Below, one piece after another: positions 1 to 5,923 of a DNA stretch of 5,923 nucleotides. Position numbers and translations under genes: made by a program. Origin of the DNA: Gammaproteobacteria bacterium (GTDB taxonomy: Bacteria; Pseudomonadota; Gammaproteobacteria; Pseudomonadales; Pseudohongiellaceae); contig JAESUT010000205.1 in the NCBI GenBank assembly GCA_016762995.1, positions 1,612 through 7,534 of the forward strand, given 5' to 3'. The number at the start of each line of letters is the position of its first letter. The stretch's first letter is position 1. The notes beneath the pieces are model-generated. The model did not search any database. It saw nothing but the letters and a program-made list of their open reading frames with translations, and had not been told where the DNA came from.

Positions 1-174
1 AGAGGGAATGGATAACTACGAGCAGCGTGTTTGCCTAGCCTGATCTTTCCAACGTGATGGCATTGATCTTGTAATTTTCTCTTTAATTTTCTCTTTGATT
101 TTTGATGAGGGTAGAATGAGAGAATAGCTGAAGCCAAGAAGGCAGATGAAATTCAAAAGTGGCAATAACTTCAA
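1..174. other. AT-rich region upstream of truA, no gene recognised
   Basis: Bases 1-60 are about 50% GC, while bases 61-174 fall to roughly a third GC by hand count. All three plus-strand frames meet a stop within the first 50 bases, so at most a few codons of an upstream gene's tail could be present, and none is recognisable. The minus-strand open frame crossing this stretch runs into truA and looks like a shadow. A weak -10-like TAGAAT (112-117) has no good -35 at the right distance, and no clear Shine-Dalgarno sequence precedes truA. The stretch probably holds the truA promoter, but I cannot place it. Confidence 0.5.
73..96. repeat. perfect 12-bp tandem duplication
   Basis: The unit AATTTTCTCTTT occurs twice head to tail at 73-84 and 85-96, followed by a degenerate T-rich continuation. 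It lies about 80 bp upstream of truA in an AT-rich stretch. It could be a replication-slippage product or part of an upstream AT-rich promoter region. No function can be assigned from the sequence. Confidence 0.85.
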
Positions 175-972
175 ATGAAACAGCACCACTATCGAGTAGC
201 GATCTCCTACAAGGGTAGCAATTATTTCGGTTGGCAAGATTTAGGCGATAAAGAGGATAAAGCTACAGTTCAGGGAACGATCACTCAAGCGCTTAGAAAG
301 ATTTGCAAATATGCAGATTGCACAGTGGCAGGGGCGAGCCGGACAGACGCAGGCGTTCATGCCCAAGGGCAGGTCGCCAAATTCTCACTTCCCTTGGAAA
401 TTTCTCCAGAGAAACTTCAGCTTGGCCTTAATTCTTTGCTGCCTGAGGATATTAGAATCTGGCAATGTACTACATGCCAGGCTGATTTCAATCCGAACAA
501 GCAATGTATCAGCAAGACGTACCGCTACTATTTTTCCACCGATATAATCAGTTCGCCGGTATTGAGCGGAATTATTGCCCATGTCCCATCGAGAGTCGAA
601 GGTGCTCAAAGCAATACTCAGATGGATCTAGATAGCATGAGGCAGGCCTGCAAGTATTTTTTAGGAGAGCATGATTTTTACAGCTTTTCTAGCAGGGATA
701 AAAATGCTCGTTCAACCGTTCGAACGATCAGTCGTCTCGAAATGAAGAGGACAGAAGCATTGGGGCTAGATGTGGAGGTCTATTACTTCGAGATTGAAGG
801 AAATGGATTTCTAAAACATGCGGTTCGCTATATTGTGGGCGCACTCTTTGAGGTGGGGAGGCATGCCATAGACTCTGAAGATATTCGCCAAGCACTCAGT
901 AATAGGAACGAACAGAAACTCAGCCCAAAGGCCAAGGCTAAAGGACTTCACCTGATTGAGATTGCTTACTAA
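175..972 (+). CDS. truA: TruA-family tRNA pseudouridine synthase (atypical)
   Basis: TruA converts uridines 38-40 of the tRNA anticodon stem-loop to pseudouridine in the cytoplasm. The 265-residue protein has the family's size and landmarks: an N-terminal YKGSNYFGWQ segment (12-21), the catalytic block ASRTDAGVHA (54-63) with nucleophile Asp58, a KTYRY segment with the conserved tyrosine (114-118), GEHDF (164-168), the GNGFLKHAVR helix (209-218) and a C-terminal KGLHL motif (256-260). ATG 175 is the first possible start, because an in-frame TAA lies at 166-168; no clear Shine-Dalgarno precedes it. Oddities: Ser55 replaces the usual Gly of GRTD; the FHARF-like segment reads FNPNK (105-109), losing a normally conserved Arg; a few extra residues follow GWQ. 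GC is about 46%, below the downstream genes, and truA is not the usual neighbour of tsaE. It could be the only TruA or an acquired second copy with altered targets. Family assignment is firm; specificity is not. Confidence 0.93.
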   Translation: MKQHHYRVAISYKGSNYFGWQDLGDKEDKATVQGTITQALRKICKYADCTVAGASRTDAGVHAQGQVAKFSLPLEISPEKLQLGLNSLLPEDIRIWQCTTCQADFNPNKQCISKTYRYYFSTDIISSPVLSGIIAHVPSRVEGAQSNTQMDLDSMRQACKYFLGEHDFYSFSSRDKNARSTVRTISRLEMKRTEALGLDVEVYYFEIEGNGFLKHAVRYIVGALFEVGRHAIDSEDIRQALSNRNEQKLSPKAKAKGLHLIEIAY

Positions 973-1026
973 AAGCGAGTCTGCTTAGAAGCTTTCGAGA
1001 AATTTACTTTAACGGCATGCCAACAC

Positions 1027-1054
1027 TCGCCAGTTGATCATTCTGCCGTATAAT
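1027..1054 (+). promoter_or_regulatory. candidate promoter for tsaE, possibly leaderless
   Basis: A consensus -10 hexamer TATAAT lies at 1049-1054. A 4-of-6 match to the -35 box (TCGCCA, 1027-1032) sits 16 bp upstream. The tsaE ATG begins only 7 bp after the -10, so the predicted transcription start is at or next to the start codon, and no Shine-Dalgarno sequence is present. This suggests tsaE has its own promoter, separate from truA, and possibly a leaderless transcript. It is a visual motif match only. Confidence 0.5.
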
Positions 1055-1061
1055 TCGCCTC

Positions 1062-1580
1062 ATGCAGCTAGAACAGAAAATAGACCTTAAGGACGAAGCA
1101 GCCACCCTCGAATTCGGTGCCCGACTCGCCGCCGCCACATTTCGAGTGCAGAGTCAGAATATTGATGATGCGGCACTGGCGGTGGGCATTCCCCATCTAG
1201 GTGGCATGATCTACCTCCAAGGCGACCTCGGCGCAGGCAAGACAACCTTAACGCGGGGTTTCATGCGGGGCTTCGGCTACACCGGCGCGGTCAAGAGCCC
1301 TACCTATACACTTGTAGAGCTTTACGAATTTGAGCTGTGCAACATCTACCACTTTGATCTTTACCGCCTAGCAGACCCGGAGGAGATGGCCTATCTGGGC
1401 ACGGATGAATATTTCGTCGAGTCTAACCTCTGCCTAGTGGAATGGGCCGAGAAGGGCGCGAAATGGCTGCCTCCGGCTGATTTGCTGATCAATATTGTCG
1501 ATGAAGGAACGGGCCGGCGTCTGACGTGTCAAAGCCTGACAGAGAAAGGCACTATAATTGCCAAAAGATTATGGCCGTGA
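1062..1580 (+). CDS. tsaE: TsaE, ATPase of the tRNA t6A modification complex
   Basis: TsaE (formerly YjeE) is the P-loop ATPase that works with TsaB, TsaC and TsaD to make N6-threonylcarbamoyladenosine at position 37 of tRNAs reading ANN codons, in the cytoplasm. The 172-residue product has a Walker A motif GDLGAGKTT (54-62), SPTYTLVE (79-86), the family-typical HFDLYRL (97-103, Asp99 probably Mg2+-binding) and VEWAEKG (126-132). It is about 20 residues longer than E. coli TsaE (153), mainly from a longer segment before the first core strand (about residues 27-46). ATG 1062 is the first ATG after an in-frame TGA at 1035-1037 and lies just downstream of a -10 box without a Shine-Dalgarno. amiB follows after 45 bp, the conserved gammaproteobacterial pairing. 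Assignment is firm. Confidence 0.97.
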   Translation: MQLEQKIDLKDEAATLEFGARLAAATFRVQSQNIDDAALAVGIPHLGGMIYLQGDLGAGKTTLTRGFMRGFGYTGAVKSPTYTLVELYEFELCNIYHFDLYRLADPEEMAYLGTDEYFVESNLCLVEWAEKGAKWLPPADLLINIVDEGTGRRLTCQSLTEKGTIIAKRLWP

Positions 1581-1625
1581 GGCCGTTGTATTAGACAACG
1601 TGGAGTATGTCTCAAAGAATTTGTC

Positions 1626-3179
1626 ATGAAATCACAGCACTATCTAAGCGGTATTAAAGGCAGCTATTGCTGCCTCACCCTAGTTCTAGCGGCTTGTACC
1701 CTGCTGGCCAGCTTTGCTGTGTCTGCAGCAAGCGTCGAAGAGGTTAGAGTGTGGCGAGCGCCAGATCATACGCGTCTCGTGTTTGATCTGTCTGGCGAGG
1801 TGGAATATAAGCTATTCACGCTCTCCAATCCTGCCCGTGTAGTTATCGATATAGAAGGTTCGTCCTTAGTTGGCGATCTGTCCCAGCTGGATTTTGACGA
1901 GAGTCCGATTAGCGGAATGCGCAGCGCGATTCGCGATGAGAACACACTTCGAATAGTTATCGATCTAGGGTCGCAAGTTGAACCGCGTAGTTTCACCCTA
2001 GCGCCTAACAGTGAACAAGGCGACCGTCTGGTTGTCGATCTGTACGACAACACTCCTTCTCCAGGTGCGCCAAGAAATTCTAGCATCTCATCATCGACCT
2101 CAACCGTTCAGCCACACAGCGATGAGCGCCGCAATATCATCGTTGCGATCTCAGCAGGACACGGCGGCGAAGATCCTGGTGGTATCGGTTTTGATGGCAA
2201 GCTGAGAGAAAAGAACATCACGCTGAAGATTGCGCGCGCCCTATTTGATCAACTTGAAAGGATGCCAGGCTACACACCGATTATGATTCGCGACGGTGAC
2301 TACTATGTCGAGCTGCAGCGTCGTTCTGAAATCGCCCGTGAGAAACGAGCTGATCTCTTCGTGGCTGTACATACCGATTGGTATCGCACTAGCCGTGCCA
2401 ATGGGCTGACGATCTATGCGCTATCGGGGGATAGAGCAGACCGCGAAAATTCTCGTCGTGTTGCGCAGAAGGAAAACAACTCGGACCTGCTGGGTGGCGT
2501 GGGTGGCGATCTTGACCTCAGTTCTTGGGACGACGACGTTGCACTTACGCTCGTTTCCTTGCAGATGGCATGGAGCATGGAGCAGAGCCTGATAGCTGGG
2601 ACGCGCATATTGGAATCATTGGATGGCGTGACACGACTACGTCGCGACAAGGTGCAACAGGCTTCATTGGAAGTGTTGAAGTCGCCAGACATTCCTTCGA
2701 TACTTATCGAGACCGGTTACCTAACGAACCCCGACGAAGCAAGACGATTGAACACGTCTGCCTTCCAGCAGAAAATTTCGCGCGGCATAGCCCAGGGCGT
2801 GATGAATTATTTCTACGACGCACCCCCTGAAGGAACCCTTGTCGCTTGGCAGAAATCCAATGGCATCGTACCCATGCCTGGAATCCATAGGGTGAAGCGA
2901 GGAGACAGCCTGTCGGTAATCGCGCAGCGCTATAACGTGAGTCTAGCCGAGCTGAAATCGGTGAATAGTATGTCCTCGAGCACGATTCACGTAGGTCAGG
3001 AGCTCGCCATTCCAGGGGTCGGCGCAGCTGAGCCGGAAGAGCACACGATTCGTCGCGGTGAAACGCTCTCCGAAATCGCGCAGCGGTATCAAGTCAGCCT
3101 CGGTAGCTTACGACAGGCGAATAATATTACCAACGATCGAATCTTGGTCGGACAGGTTCTAAAAATACCTGCATCCTAA
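1626..3179 (+). CDS. amiB: AmiB/AmiC-type N-acetylmuramoyl-L-alanine amidase with two LysM modules
   Basis: This periplasmic zinc amidase cleaves the bond between N-acetylmuramic acid and L-alanine in septal peptidoglycan during cell separation; family members are normally switched on by EnvC/NlpD-type LytM factors. The 517 residues comprise a Sec-type signal sequence (about 1-35, likely cut after Ala34 or Ala35), an AMIN domain (about 37-140) for septal targeting, a Ser/Thr-rich linker (141-169), an Amidase_3 domain (about 170-397) and two LysM modules (421-463 and 473-515) for glycan binding. Expected zinc ligands His179 (AGHGG), Glu195 (REKN) and His249 (VHTD) are present, as is catalytic Glu362 (IETG). 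The segment from about 283 to 325 fits the regulatory insert of divisome-controlled amidases. Several flanking residues differ from the family pattern: Ser176 for Asp, HTDW for HADA, LR for LH near 339. LAAC at 21-24 resembles a lipobox inside the signal sequence. No strong Shine-Dalgarno is seen; GGAG at 1602-1605 is too far upstream. Confidence 0.95.
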   Translation: MKSQHYLSGIKGSYCCLTLVLAACTLLASFAVSAASVEEVRVWRAPDHTRLVFDLSGEVEYKLFTLSNPARVVIDIEGSSLVGDLSQLDFDESPISGMRSAIRDENTLRIVIDLGSQVEPRSFTLAPNSEQGDRLVVDLYDNTPSPGAPRNSSISSSTSTVQPHSDERRNIIVAISAGHGGEDPGGIGFDGKLREKNITLKIARALFDQLERMPGYTPIMIRDGDYYVELQRRSEIAREKRADLFVAVHTDWYRTSRANGLTIYALSGDRADRENSRRVAQKENNSDLLGGVGGDLDLSSWDDDVALTLVSLQMAWSMEQSLIAGTRILESLDGVTRLRRDKVQQASLEVLKSPDIPSILIETGYLTNPDEARRLNTSAFQQKISRGIAQGVMNYFYDAPPEGTLVAWQKSNGIVPMPGIHRVKRGDSLSVIAQRYNVSLAELKSVNSMSSSTIHVGQELAIPGVGAAEPEEHTIRRGETLSEIAQRYQVSLGSLRQANNITNDRILVGQVLKIPAS

Positions 3180-3243
3180 CTCTTTGTTCGCGGGCCTCCT
3201 CTCCTCTCTATCCTTTCGATCCACTATTTTTGCCTGTGGTTGG

Positions 3244-3252
3244 TGCTACAAT
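3244..3252 (+). promoter_or_regulatory. extended -10 promoter candidate for mutL
   Basis: TGCTACAAT matches the extended -10 pattern TGnTATAAT with one mismatch in the hexamer (TACAAT, 3247-3252). No convincing -35 box lies 16-18 bp upstream, as can be the case for extended -10 promoters. The predicted start falls near 3259, giving a leader of roughly 25 bases before the mutL ATG at 3285. It sits in a 105-bp pyrimidine-rich gap after amiB that contains no obvious terminator, so it would supplement read-through transcription. Confidence 0.4.
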
Positions 3253-3284
3253 GCCAGCCTCATTCTCTTTGCTACTAGCTGCCA

Positions 3285-5162
3285 ATGTCACGCATCAATC
3301 TACTCAGTCAACGTCTCGCGAATCAGATTGCTGCGGGCGAAGTCGTCGAGCGGCCCGCTTCGGTCGTCAAGGAGTTGATGGAGAACAGCCTGGACGCAGG
3401 CGCTAGTCGCCTCGAGATAGAAGTCGAGCAGGGTGGCAGCAAACTAATCAAAATCAAGGACGACGGGCTTGGTATTCACAAGCAAGATCTTGAGCTTGCG
3501 CTTAGCCGACACGCCACCAGTAAAATCACCGACCTCGAAGACCTAGAGAACATCGCTAGCCTCGGCTTTCGTGGCGAAGCGTTAGCCAGTATCAGCTCGG
3601 TATCGCGCCTGACTATGACCTCAAAGGCCGACGACGATGTGAATGCAGTTGCGGGGGATAATAGTGGCTGGAAAGTTGTGGCCGAGGGTCAGGAGATGGA
3701 CGTCATGCTCTCGCCCGCCGCGCACTCACGTGGAACTACGGTGGAAGTGCGAGACTTATTTTTCAATACGCCTGCGCGTAAGAAATTTCTGAAAACAGAG
3801 AAGACTGAATTTTCTCGCATCGATGAAGTTCTAAAGCGTATCTCACTGAGCCGCTTCGATGTGCAGTTTTCACTTACTCACAATCAGCGTGCGATTCGCA
3901 AACTGTTACCCGCGAAATCCGACCAAGAGAAACAGCGACGTGTCGCCTTGGTCTGTGGTCCTGCTTTTGTCGAGAGTTCTGTATTCGTAGAAATGGAAGG
4001 GCAGGGTCTACGACTTTGGGGTTGGGTCAGCCTGCCGACATTCTCACGCTCTCAGGCAGACCTGCAATACTTCTACGTGAACGGCCGTATCATTCGCGAT
4101 AAGTTGGTAACGCATGCAGTGAAACAGGCCTACCGTGATGTGCTGTTTCATGGACGCCATCCAGCGTATGTGTTGTATCTAGAATTGGCGCCATCGGCAG
4201 TTGATGTGAATGTGCATCCGACGAAGCATGAGGTTCGTTTTCGCGATGGTCGCTTAGTACATGATTTTCTATTCAGTTCCTTACACAAGGCGTTAGCGCA
4301 ACTTAGGCCGTCCGATCGTCTGGCGGATAACGCACAGGATAATGGACAGCAGAGTGATCCCTTCGCTGTTCTGGGCGGCGGGAATACTGCGGGGAATTTT
4401 ACAGCCAGCTCAGACTCAAGCTATAGGCCAGGAAATTTCAGCGACCAGAGTAAACTGTCACTTGCGGAGCACCCTTCGAATAGTTATTCCTACAGACCAA
4501 ACACGGGGCAAGCTGATGCTGGTGCGATACAGAGTCAGCTGGAAAATTTTGCGAAGCTCACTGCCGACGATGCAGAAGTACCGCCGCTGGGATACGCCAT
4601 AGCACAACTGCATGGAATTTATATTCTTGCGCAGAACAAGGAAGGGCTGATCACTGTGGACATGCATGCGGCACACGAGCGCATCACCTACGAGCGCATG
4701 AAGATCGCCTGCCAGAATGAAGAATTGAAGATGCAGCCTTTACTCGTTCCTCTGTCTATCGCGGTGAGCCAGAGCGAGGCCGACTGCGCCGAGACCGAAC
4801 AAGGTGCGCTGCTTAGTATTGGTATAGAGTTAGAGAGAGTGGCGGCGGAATCGATTGTGGTTAGACAGGTCCCCTCGATTCTGCGTAATGCCGACATCGA
4901 ACAGCTAGTGCGCGATGTGCTTTCCGATGTTCTCGAATACGGCAGCAGCGATCGGGTTCAGGCGCATCAGGATGAATTACTTTCCACCATGGCATGTCAT
5001 GGTTCGGTTCGCGCTAATCGCCACTTAACTATTCCTGAGATGAATGCGTTGCTTCGTGACATGGAAGCCACCGAACGCAGTGGTCAGTGCAACCATGGCA
5101 GACCAACCTGGGTATATCAGAGCCTGGCTGAGCTGGATAAACTCTTTCTTCGTGGGCAGTAG
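3285..5162 (+). CDS. mutL: DNA mismatch repair protein MutL with endonuclease motif
   Basis: MutL couples mismatch recognition by MutS to strand removal. The 625 residues include an N-terminal GHKL ATPase domain (about 1-335) with catalytic Glu30 and metal-binding Asn34 in [18 protein letters not shown] (59-64), GFRGEAL (94-100) and the KTEKTEF segment (170-176). A flexible linker rich in Ser, Gly and Asn spans about 340-430, followed by a C-terminal dimerisation domain (about 433-625). The C-terminal domain carries the endonuclease signature [12 protein letters not shown] (459-470), ACH (570-572) and CNHGRP (602-607), absent from E. coli-type MutL, plus the sliding-clamp motif QPLLVP (484-489). 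Metal-dependent nicking by MutL is therefore likely, which predicts a MutH-independent pathway as in Pseudomonas. ATG 3285 is the only reasonable start because TAG lies in frame at 3276-3278; there is no Shine-Dalgarno. Length is normal and no frameshift is seen. Confidence 0.98.
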   Translation: MSRINLLSQRLANQIAAGEVVERPASVVKELMENSLDAGASRLEIEVEQGGSKLIKIKDDGLGIHKQDLELALSRHATSKITDLEDLENIASLGFRGEALASISSVSRLTMTSKADDDVNAVAGDNSGWKVVAEGQEMDVMLSPAAHSRGTTVEVRDLFFNTPARKKFLKTEKTEFSRIDEVLKRISLSRFDVQFSLTHNQRAIRKLLPAKSDQEKQRRVALVCGPAFVESSVFVEMEGQGLRLWGWVSLPTFSRSQADLQYFYVNGRIIRDKLVTHAVKQAYRDVLFHGRHPAYVLYLELAPSAVDVNVHPTKHEVRFRDGRLVHDFLFSSLHKALAQLRPSDRLADNAQDNGQQSDPFAVLGGGNTAGNFTASSDSSYRPGNFSDQSKLSLAEHPSNSYSYRPNTGQADAGAIQSQLENFAKLTADDAEVPPLGYAIAQLHGIYILAQNKEGLITVDMHAAHERITYERMKIACQNEELKMQPLLVPLSIAVSQSEADCAETEQGALLSIGIELERVAAESIVVRQVPSILRNADIEQLVRDVLSDVLEYGSSDRVQAHQDELLSTMACHGSVRANRHLTIPEMNALLRDMEATERSGQCNHGRPTWVYQSLAELDKLFLRGQ

Positions 5163-5195
5163 ATCGAGAACGAACTCCCCCTCCCTTTAGTAACC

Positions 5196-5211
5196 TAGAG
5201 TCGTAGAGTCG
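5196..5211. repeat. perfect 8-bp tandem duplication before miaA
   Basis: TAGAGTCG occurs twice head to tail (5196-5203 and 5204-5211), ending 2 bp before the -10-like TACAAT upstream of miaA. It occupies the space where the spacer and -35 region of that promoter would be. It may be a binding site or a simple slippage product; the sequence alone cannot tell. Confidence 0.8.
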
Positions 5212-5213
5212 CG

Positions 5214-5219
5214 TACAAT
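5214..5219 (+). promoter_or_regulatory. -10-like box for miaA, possibly leaderless
   Basis: TACAAT matches the -10 consensus at 5 of 6 bases and ends 8 bp before the miaA ATG at 5228. No good -35 box is visible 16-18 bp upstream, so the call is weaker than the one for tsaE. There is no Shine-Dalgarno before miaA. If used, transcription would start almost at the start codon. Confidence 0.35.
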
Positions 5220-5227
5220 CCCCGTCT

Positions 5228-5923
5228 ATGAACTCGCCCCCCTCCAAGCCCAATGTGATCTGCCTGATGGGCCCGACCGCATCGGGTAAGACCTCCCTCG
5301 CCGTCGATTTGGTACAAGAGTATCCGATGCAGATTGTTAGCGTGGATTCGGCGCAGATCTATCGAGGGATGGATATCGGTACGGGCAAGCCGGAGAAGGA
5401 GGTATTGGATATCGCGCCGCACCGGCTGATTGACTTTATCGATCCCGCTGTGCCGTATTCTGCCTCTCAATTTAGAACAGACGCTTTTAGAGAAATTGAC
5501 GAGATACTGGATGTTGGCGACACACCGTTGCTTGTTGGCGGCACGATGCTGTATTTTCGCGTCTTGAGAGACGGTCTTGCCGACATGCCTCGGGCTAATT
5601 CTGCAGTGCGCGGCGAGATCGAGAAGTTGGCCCAGGAGCAGGGCTGGGAGGCAGTGCACCAGCAGCTTGCGGCGGTCGATCCGGATTCAGCCGCCAGGAT
5701 ACATCCGAATGATCCGCAGAGAATACAGCGCGCATTGGAGGTGTATCGGGTGTCAGGCGAGACAATGACGAGTCTGCATGCGCAGAGTCAGGCAAAGCAA
5801 GCGGCCCTGCTACCCTATAATTTACATTTCTTTGCGATTCAGCCAGAAGATCGCGGCGCATTACACGGTCAGATAGAGACACGTTTCCGACGAATGCTTA
5901 ATGAGGGCTTGGTCGACGAGGTG
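5228..5923 (+). CDS. miaA: tRNA dimethylallyltransferase MiaA (partial, 3' end beyond window)
   Basis: MiaA transfers a dimethylallyl group to N6 of A37 in tRNAs reading UNN codons, the first step towards ms2i6A. Translation from ATG 5228 gives 232 in-frame residues with no stop to the window edge, so roughly 70-90 C-terminal residues are missing compared with the usual 300-316. The P-loop GPTASGKT (15-22) binds the isoprenyl pyrophosphate donor. DSAQIYRGMDIGTGKP (40-55) holds the expected catalytic Asp40. GGTMLYF (104-110) and HPNDPQRIQRALEV (159-172) are typical tRNA- and substrate-binding segments, and GLVDEV closes the visible part. An in-frame TAG at 5204-5206 leaves ATG 5228 as the first ATG start. 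It follows mutL by 65 bp with no terminator visible; in related genomes hfq and hflX usually come next, but they lie outside this window. Confidence 0.97.
   Translation, partial: MNSPPSKPNVICLMGPTASGKTSLAVDLVQEYPMQIVSVDSAQIYRGMDIGTGKPEKEVLDIAPHRLIDFIDPAVPYSASQFRTDAFREIDEILDVGDTPLLVGGTMLYFRVLRDGLADMPRANSAVRGEIEKLAQEQGWEAVHQQLAAVDPDSAARIHPNDPQRIQRALEVYRVSGETMTSLHAQSQAKQAALLPYNLHFFAIQPEDRGALHGQIETRFRRMLNEGLVDEV

Noticed and set aside
16..237. Minus-strand open frame upstream of and overlapping truA
   Set aside because: It overlaps the firmly assigned truA start, its Lys/Glu/Ile run comes from the 12-bp repeat, and it matches no family I know.
1014..1021. Palindrome GGCATGCC in the truA-tsaE gap
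   Set aside because: A single 8-bp palindrome without flanking structure is not evidence of an operator.
975..1030. Inverted repeat GCGAGT (975-980) and ACTCGC (1025-1030) between truA and tsaE
   Set aside because: Only six bases with a 44-base loop; expected by chance and no T-tract.
1584..1600. Small hairpin CGTTGT / ACAACG just after the tsaE stop
   Set aside because: Six-base stem with a five-base loop, low GC and no T-run, so not a convincing terminator; amiB follows closely on the same strand.
1602..1609. GGAG followed by ATG at 1607 as an alternative amiB start
   Set aside because: The 1607 ATG is out of frame with amiB and too close to the GGAG; the 1626 start gives a proper signal peptide.
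5195..5659. Long minus-strand open frame across miaA
   Set aside because: It lies opposite miaA, whose motifs are clear; the composition is that of an antisense shadow.
1..5923. Search for tRNA/rRNA genes, CRISPR arrays, insertion sequences, attachment sites or riboswitches
   Set aside because: No cloverleaf, regularly spaced repeats, transposase-like frames, paired terminal repeats or known riboswitch pattern were seen on either strand.

Overview
This window looks like a piece of a gammaproteobacterial chromosome, probably from the Pseudomonadales/Cellvibrionales side of the class. The reason is gene content and order: tsaE, an amiB-type amidase, mutL and miaA lie on the plus strand in the order typical of gammaproteobacteria, where hfq and hflX usually follow miaA. 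The MutL C-terminal half also closely matches the Pseudomonas-like type as I remember it, including its endonuclease motifs. No database search was possible, so the taxonomic call is inference.

Layout: bases 1-174 are AT-rich with no recognisable gene and hold a perfect 12-bp tandem duplication. A complete truA-type tRNA pseudouridine synthase gene follows (175-972). After an 89-bp gap carrying a good -10 box come tsaE (1062-1580), then 45 bp later amiB (1626-3179), encoding a signal peptide, an AMIN domain, a zinc amidase domain and two LysM modules. A 105-bp pyrimidine-rich gap with an extended -10 box precedes mutL (3285-5162). A 65-bp gap with an 8-bp tandem repeat and another -10-like box precedes miaA (5228 to the window edge, C-terminus missing). 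No convincing intrinsic terminator lies in any gap, so read-through from tsaE to miaA is plausible, with extra internal promoters.

How the genes relate: TruA (pseudouridine at 38-40), TsaE (t6A at 37) and MiaA (i6A at 37) all act on the tRNA anticodon arm. AmiB is a periplasmic cell-separation amidase, and MutL is the mismatch-repair coordinator. The least ordinary part is truA. It is not the usual neighbour of tsaE, has lower GC (about 46% by hand count, against about 55% in two sampled lines of mutL), and carries non-gammaproteobacterial-looking motifs. It may be an acquired or second TruA-family enzyme.

I see no mobile element, CRISPR array, RNA gene, defence system or evident new system. 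The findings are moderate-interest departures within a mostly conserved housekeeping locus.
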